This document shows positions 60,579 to 64,000 of a stretch of 64,000 nt of DNA, piece by piece. The stretch lies in assembly GCA_037126765.1 (NCBI GenBank), contig JBBCBC010000043.1:2914001-2978000 (forward strand). The letters run 5' to 3'. The notes below the pieces were generated by a model. The model saw only the letters and a program-made list of their open reading frames with translations. It did not search any database and had not been told where the DNA came from. A program made the position numbers and the translations under genes. Every line of letters starts with the position of its first letter. Within the stretch, counting starts at the first letter, position 1. The DNA is from Stenogyne calaminthoides. Taxonomy: Eukaryota > Streptophyta > Magnoliopsida > Lamiales > Lamiaceae.

Positions 60579-60610
60579 CTAGTGTAAAACCCGCGTATTA
60601 CGCGGTGATC
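60579..60610 (-). mobile_element. probable Helitron 3' terminus (element extends to the right)
   Basis: On the minus strand a hairpin CCGCGTAATACGCGG (60591-60605) is followed by GTTTTACA and CTAG, then T outside. That is the Helitron 3' end pattern: hairpin, short spacer, CTRR, target T. The 5' TC end to the right was not found, and no Rep/helicase coding is visible, so it would be non-autonomous. Confidence 0.5.
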
Positions 60611-62639
60611 GAAGAAAAAAATGGTACCACATTTTGAGATTGATACAAATTTTAAAAAACATACTATTAAATATATTATTGATTGGTGTGGTGTGTAAAA
60701 AAGAAAAAAAAGGATCAAAATATAAATTTTATGGCTCAATGAAGAGAGTATTTCTTTATTATTTTAAATTTATACATCAAAATTTACTTAATTTTTAAAA
60801 TTCAATCAAACAAACAGTGTTCTACTTTTGTTGGGCTTCATTAACCTGACAAATAGTGAAGCAAATATCATGAAACACTCCATAATTTTAAATTTTAATT
60901 GCTTCATTTTCATAAGAAAGAATGACTTTTTAGACACGATAAATGATTAGTGTCCGAACCATATGAATCAACTCATACATCAAAAATCAAAAGAACAAAA
61001 GAAGCCCGAATTAAATTACAACAACTTCATTAATTCACACCCCAGTTGTAAATTATTCGGAAAAAAGTTTTTTTTTCTTCGTTGCCATTTTTTGGTTTTA
61101 TTCTTATTCACTTTTTCATTTGGACTTTCGTCTAATAATTTACATACCATTTTTTATTTTAATTCATATAAGTTATATGGCGAAAATTAAAATTTAAAAG
61201 TCAATAGAACCAAAAATTCAAAAGTGTGTGACCAAAATAAAAAAAATTCAAAATTAAAATTTAAAAATAACATGACCAAAATTAAAAAAAATGACAAAGT
61301 TATAGGACGAAAAAAACCATCTTCCCCAAATTATTTACGTATTTAAAAATAATTTATAATATTTTTTTTTTGGAGACTACTATGTTACCAATATATTCGA
61401 TTAAATCATTATCATCTCATAATTCCTATTATTATGGTTTGTTTTGACCTTATCTCTTCTTAGTGGGCTGAGTCTTAGACTTTTCACGTACGGCTAAGAG
61501 TAAATTATTAACATTGTTGAAAATTTTTAGAGAACTCCAAAAAAGATAAATAATAAATTAAAAAAAAAAAACATTTTCCTAAAATACACTTGTAAAATTC
61601 ATGTTATCATGACGGCTCCATCTTCATGACAACATTGTGCAATAAAGACTCCATACACAAATAACGCTGGACACGAAGGGTAATGGAGAAACAATTGAAA
61701 AGATAGTACTTAAATTCAACCAAAAAATAATAATTTAAACCATAGAAAAATAATCGTAAGGAAAATAACGTAAACCATGCTTGAACGTTACGAAGCCCTC
61801 CTAAAAAGTAAAAACACAACAAAGAGAAAAAATCAACACCAAGATATGTGGCCTTTTAAACTTATCAAATTAGAATCGCAAAAGATTACAAACATAATAT
61901 GTGTGAAACAAAATTTCGTTTACATATATAATAAAAAAATCATAAATCAGATTTAAACCATATATAAGAATTATACACAAAGAAAAATCAAGAAAAAAAA
62001 AGAGATTAGAACTGAAGAATTAATCCATGAACGTGAATTAAATTGAAATCATTGGGAAAGACTTGAAAAATTACCACGTTAGTGAATCAAAGCCCCAAAA
62101 CTGTGAAGAAGTTGAGAAAAATCGATGAACCTGAACAAGAAAAAAAAACACTAGATAATGTTAGAATAAGAAAAAGAGTAATCGTACCATGAATTGCTTT
62201 GAAAAGATTTAACCCTATTTAAAATACGTGAGAAAGAACTGAAAAATTACATTACATAGTTGGCCAAGTTGATACATATAAAAAAGAAGCAATACAAATC
62301 AGCAATGGTGAGAGTGAATCATCTTCGTTGAAAGAAAGCGGAATTATTAAACGATGATTAAGATCTATTGAGAAAAAAATGAAAGATGATTTTTTAAGCA
62401 GTTAAGATAAAATTAACAGTTAAGATAAAATTAAATTTAAAAGTTTGAATTATAAATAAAAAAAAAAGTGGAAATAAATGAGAAAAAATGGGAATTGAAA
62501 CCGCTGGAGATTTAAATCATAGGAATTTAAAATAGCAAATTAATCAGAAAATTAGGAATTTGAATAGTGGAGATAGGAGGAAAAAAACTGGGAAATAGAT
62601 ATAAGGGGGATCTCTCCGAGCAGATTTCATCGCACGATT
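60611..62639. other. AT-rich DNA, possibly Helitron interior
   Basis: No gene recognised. Runs of AAAATTCAAAATTAAAATTTAA-like low complexity at 61190-61300. Confidence 0.3.
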
Positions 62640-63307
62640 CACCGTTACCGACGTAACCCACGGCGCTCCGGTGAATACTCTCTCGATACAGTGAGTTCCT
62701 CCCTTTCTCACTCTACCCCTCGAAATATTTAGGTTTGAAGATCCAGATTTATCACCAGTAGAATTTTAATTGTTTTCTGTATACTGCTGTATAGATTAGT
62801 TGGTGTATAATTCATGGAGATATCAATCAATTGGTAAAATGTGTTGTGTTTGCCTCCAATATTTGATTGATGTATTAGCATTATTGATTTGCTACTTATT
62901 AGTAGTGTTTGTATTCTCTATATTCCAGCAAAATCAATCGCCCATTCATGAAACCCCTTCTCATAATCTGTTAAAATTTATGCGGCGCAAATCTGCCGAT
63001 TCTGCAATTAAATCTTATCTCTCAAGTCTCAACTTATGATTTTAACCAATCTTGAAAGCGGCGCAACTTTCCACTCAGGCATAGAGTAGATTCCGGCTCT
63101 ATTCATCAAGCAAGCGATGCAATTCGCTTGTTTCGATGGATGCAGAATATGTCAACACAATCTTGTGTTTTTGTATATAACAAACTTTTGAGAATTATTG
63201 CTAAAATTGAAGAATACATTGTAGCACTTTCTCTGTTTGAGTAAATGCGTCAATCGGGTCTCCCAATGAACGAGCTCACTATGAACATTGTTACTAATTG
63301 CTGCTGA
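62640..63307 (+). pseudogene. PPR-protein gene remnant
   Basis: An exon-like stretch after TATTCCAG (62929-63039) reads ETPSHNLLKFMRRKSADSAI. After a break, 63113-63307 reads SDAIRLFRWMQNMSTQSCVF, VYNKLLRIIAKIEEYIVALS, LFE-stop-MRQSGLPMNELTMNI, the 35-residue helix-pair pattern at the start of P-class (Rf-like) PPR arrays. TAA 63242-63244 interrupts it, and no further repeats follow. P-class PPR proteins act in organelle RNA processing; this fragment cannot. 62640-62690 may be its leader. Confidence 0.6.
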
Positions 63308-64000
63308 ATTTCTAATTTCTCATGCTTTGTTTTAGGTTATTTATTTGCATGATAAATGCCCAATCATCGTTGCTGATTTTATCATGCTTTGTGTTAGGTT
63401 ATTTATCACGGAATTTCTAATTTCTCATGCTTTGAATATGAGCACGTTTTGTTTTCCCTATTTGCATTCAACGGGTCTTTTGTTGGTTTTGTAATGATTT
63501 TAGACAGGGAAGAATCATACTACTTTTAGTTTGAAAAGGACTAGATAAGCAGTAGACTAGAATATAAGGAAGCTTTGAGATGAAGTTGCTTAGTGATAGA
63601 AGGAATAATATTCCATAAGATGATCTTCTTATCAGAAGCTCTTTACTCTTTTAGATAAGAAGGAACATAATGATCACTAGCAGCAATAGTTGAATGCATT
63701 TTAAAAGGTGTGTAATCACATATTAAAAGGAATACATACTGGCCATAGAAATTCTCAGATTCGGCATCAAAGGAACAATCTGGAGGAATTGTGATTGTGG
63801 CATTAACTGTAAGTTACACATCCTTCCTTTGTCAATGTAATATTCTTTTGAGGTTTTTCGATTGTAGAAGAAAGACATTGTTTTTTTGGTCTGCTACTCA
63901 TGAATATTCTTGCTCAGAGAGAGGTGTATGTGTGGTGAATTTAAAGGTGGAAAGAATCTGGAGAAAATAACAGGATTTTTTACAACTTTGACATTTAATT
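63308..64000. other. no gene recognised
   Basis: Contains a small repeat (GAATTTCTAATTTCTCATGC at about 63305 and 63410, plus TTGTTTTAGGTTATTTAT at about 63328 and 63392). It may be the rest of the PPR locus. Confidence 0.35.

Noticed and set aside
1..64000. CRISPR arrays, bacterial operons, rRNA or intact tRNA genes
   Set aside because: None seen; the only tRNA-like sequence is the SINE head, and all repeats fit eukaryotic transposons or minisatellites.

Overview
The window looks like a repeat-dense, AT-rich piece of a eudicot plant nuclear genome. I infer this from Ty1/copia retrotransposons of several lineages, CACTA, hAT, Mutator-like and Tourist-type elements, a tRNA-derived SINE, GT-AG introns with T-rich 3' ends, and plant-only families (FDM/XH, FAR1-like, Ulp1-type C48 protease, PPR). 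I cannot name the species. No gene in the window looks intact: every gene-like locus carries frameshifts, stops, insertions or lost splice sites.

Layout. 1-1784: right end of a CACTA transposon, ending in a CCTGTAGTG terminus and packed with GTGACGAA-type subterminal repeats; it is inserted into a Sirevirus-like copia element (1785-7333) that carries an extra open region downstream of pol. That element is itself interrupted at 7334 by a 1.8-kb LTR that runs into a scaffold gap of exactly 500 N (9129-9628). 9629-10630: a decayed copia RT/RNase H of another lineage. 12500-13410: a tandem repeat of about 190 bp. 14821-19677: a broken FDM/IDN2-type gene (zf-XS, coiled-coil exons, XH), cut by three MITEs and with two of its exons duplicated. 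20630-28140: two paralogous minus-strand 5' ends, one holding three extra MITEs, and a decayed RPA-like (DUF223 type) gene. 28140-37100: AT-rich DNA with a copia remnant on the minus strand and a hAT MITE bearing a perfect 8-bp target-site duplication (TSD).

37180-52752 is the most informative locus. Two units of a plant Ulp1-type cysteine protease gene lie head to tail with no intergenic spacer. Unit A (37627-40923) has Pro in place of the catalytic Cys, and a minisatellite has triplicated the splice acceptor and start of its catalytic-His exon. Unit B (40924-52752) keeps the His-Asp-Cys codons but is split by a complete 8,959-bp copia element (42267-51225, TSD GTTTT, LTRs of about 1.83 kb). 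Removing the element and one TSD leaves the exon open and in frame. Unit B has also lost the AG of the acceptor before its His exon and carries frameshifts.

52753-57172: a KH-domain remnant and a minus-strand FAR1-like (MULE transposase-derived) pseudogene convergent with unit B. 57181-64000: AT-rich DNA with a tandem duplication, a SINE with an 18-bp TSD, a probable Helitron 3' end and a PPR-gene remnant.

The genes do not form a pathway. The window is best read as a record of nested insertions and gene decay. Its value lies in paralogous empty sites, clear nesting order, and the tandem protease pair.
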